From Echiichthys vipera (taxonomy: Eukaryota; Chordata; Actinopteri; Perciformes; Trachinidae), in assembly GCA_963691815.1 (NCBI GenBank), contig OY829653.1, forward strand, positions 2,902,944 through 2,966,943: DNA of 64,000 nucleotides. Reading direction: 5' to 3'. Made by a program: the position numbers and the translations under genes. Shown here in pieces: positions 63,621 to 64,000 of the stretch. The notes below the pieces were generated by a model. The model searched no databases. It was not told where the DNA came from and worked only from the letters and a program-made list of their open reading frames with translations. Within the stretch, counting starts at the first letter, position 1, and each line of letters begins with the position of its first letter.

Positions 63621-64000
63621 AATTGGGTTTTTTTTTCATCTGTCACTATTGATAAAGGTTAATAAGTTATTATCATTTCATCTCTAATAGCAACAGCAAA
63701 GAAATTGCAAGAGTTAAAGTAACAAAGAGGGGAAAGTTGTGATTGTGAATAATGTAACAGTGAATCAATGGTGTTTTATAGTGAACGCTTCATTGATCTA
63801 CAACCCGGTGTCACTGTTCAGTCGAGCAGCGTGTTGGGAATATTATGTTGCATTTGTGAACAGTCTTTTCAACTGTTCCCCTTTCAGAGGAGCACCAGAG
63901 ATCTCCAGCTGCCACTGCAGGAGTTATAACTATATTAGTCCCCCTCTGACACGGCAGTTCTTTCAACACCAGCGCGTAACCGCCATTCATAACTCTCGCT

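Overview
This is vertebrate, almost certainly teleost (percomorph-type) fish nuclear DNA. The evidence is two intact vertebrate genes with GT-AG introns, a dense load of fish-type SINEs, LINE 3' ends, MITEs and solo LTRs, and many long microsatellites and minisatellites. There is no bacterial, viral or plasmid gene organisation.

Two protein genes are supported, both on the minus strand. (1) bola1 (9328-9783, with a probable non-coding first exon at 11132-11180) encodes a mitochondrial BolA-family iron-sulfur cluster factor. Its candidate promoter carries adjacent ETS and ZNF143-like motifs. (2) sv2a (17499-52372) encodes synaptic vesicle glycoprotein 2A. I could join 12 coding exons with every splice phase agreeing, giving 2214 nt and 737 aa (human SV2A is 742 aa). 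BOLA1 and SV2A are also neighbours in the human genome (from memory, 1q21), so the pair looks like retained vertebrate synteny. About 100 bp upstream of the sv2a start codon lies a near-canonical RE1/NRSE silencer (the REST binding site), which fits a neuron-restricted gene.

Layout: 1-9 kb is intergenic DNA with relic repeats, a 62/59-bp minisatellite and a (GT)52 tract. 9.3-11.2 kb is bola1. 11.3-13.3 kb is an AT-rich tandem array. 13.4-17.5 kb is mostly single-copy DNA downstream of the sv2a stop, probably including its 3' UTR. 17.5-52.5 kb is sv2a. Its introns hold a ~2.75-kb satellite (21.6-24.3 kb), a 2.4-kb 14-bp minisatellite grown at the edge of a LINE fragment (29.6-32.2 kb), and two related solo LTRs that each contain a different ~1-kb minisatellite (38.6-40.1 and 42.3-43.7 kb). 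Intron 1 also has a strong TATA box and candidate exons on the opposite strand. 52.5-64 kb is sv2a upstream DNA with SINEs, a terminal-inverted-repeat element, a GACA/GATA tract attached to a LINE 3' end, and no recognisable coding gene.

The very long open frames over the minisatellites (29.6-32.4, 38.4-39.9 and 42.3-43.7 kb) come from stop-free repeat units and are not annotated as genes. I found no new protein system. The most interesting signals are the RE1 site, the bola1 promoter grammar, and repeated independent growth of minisatellites inside retroelement copies.
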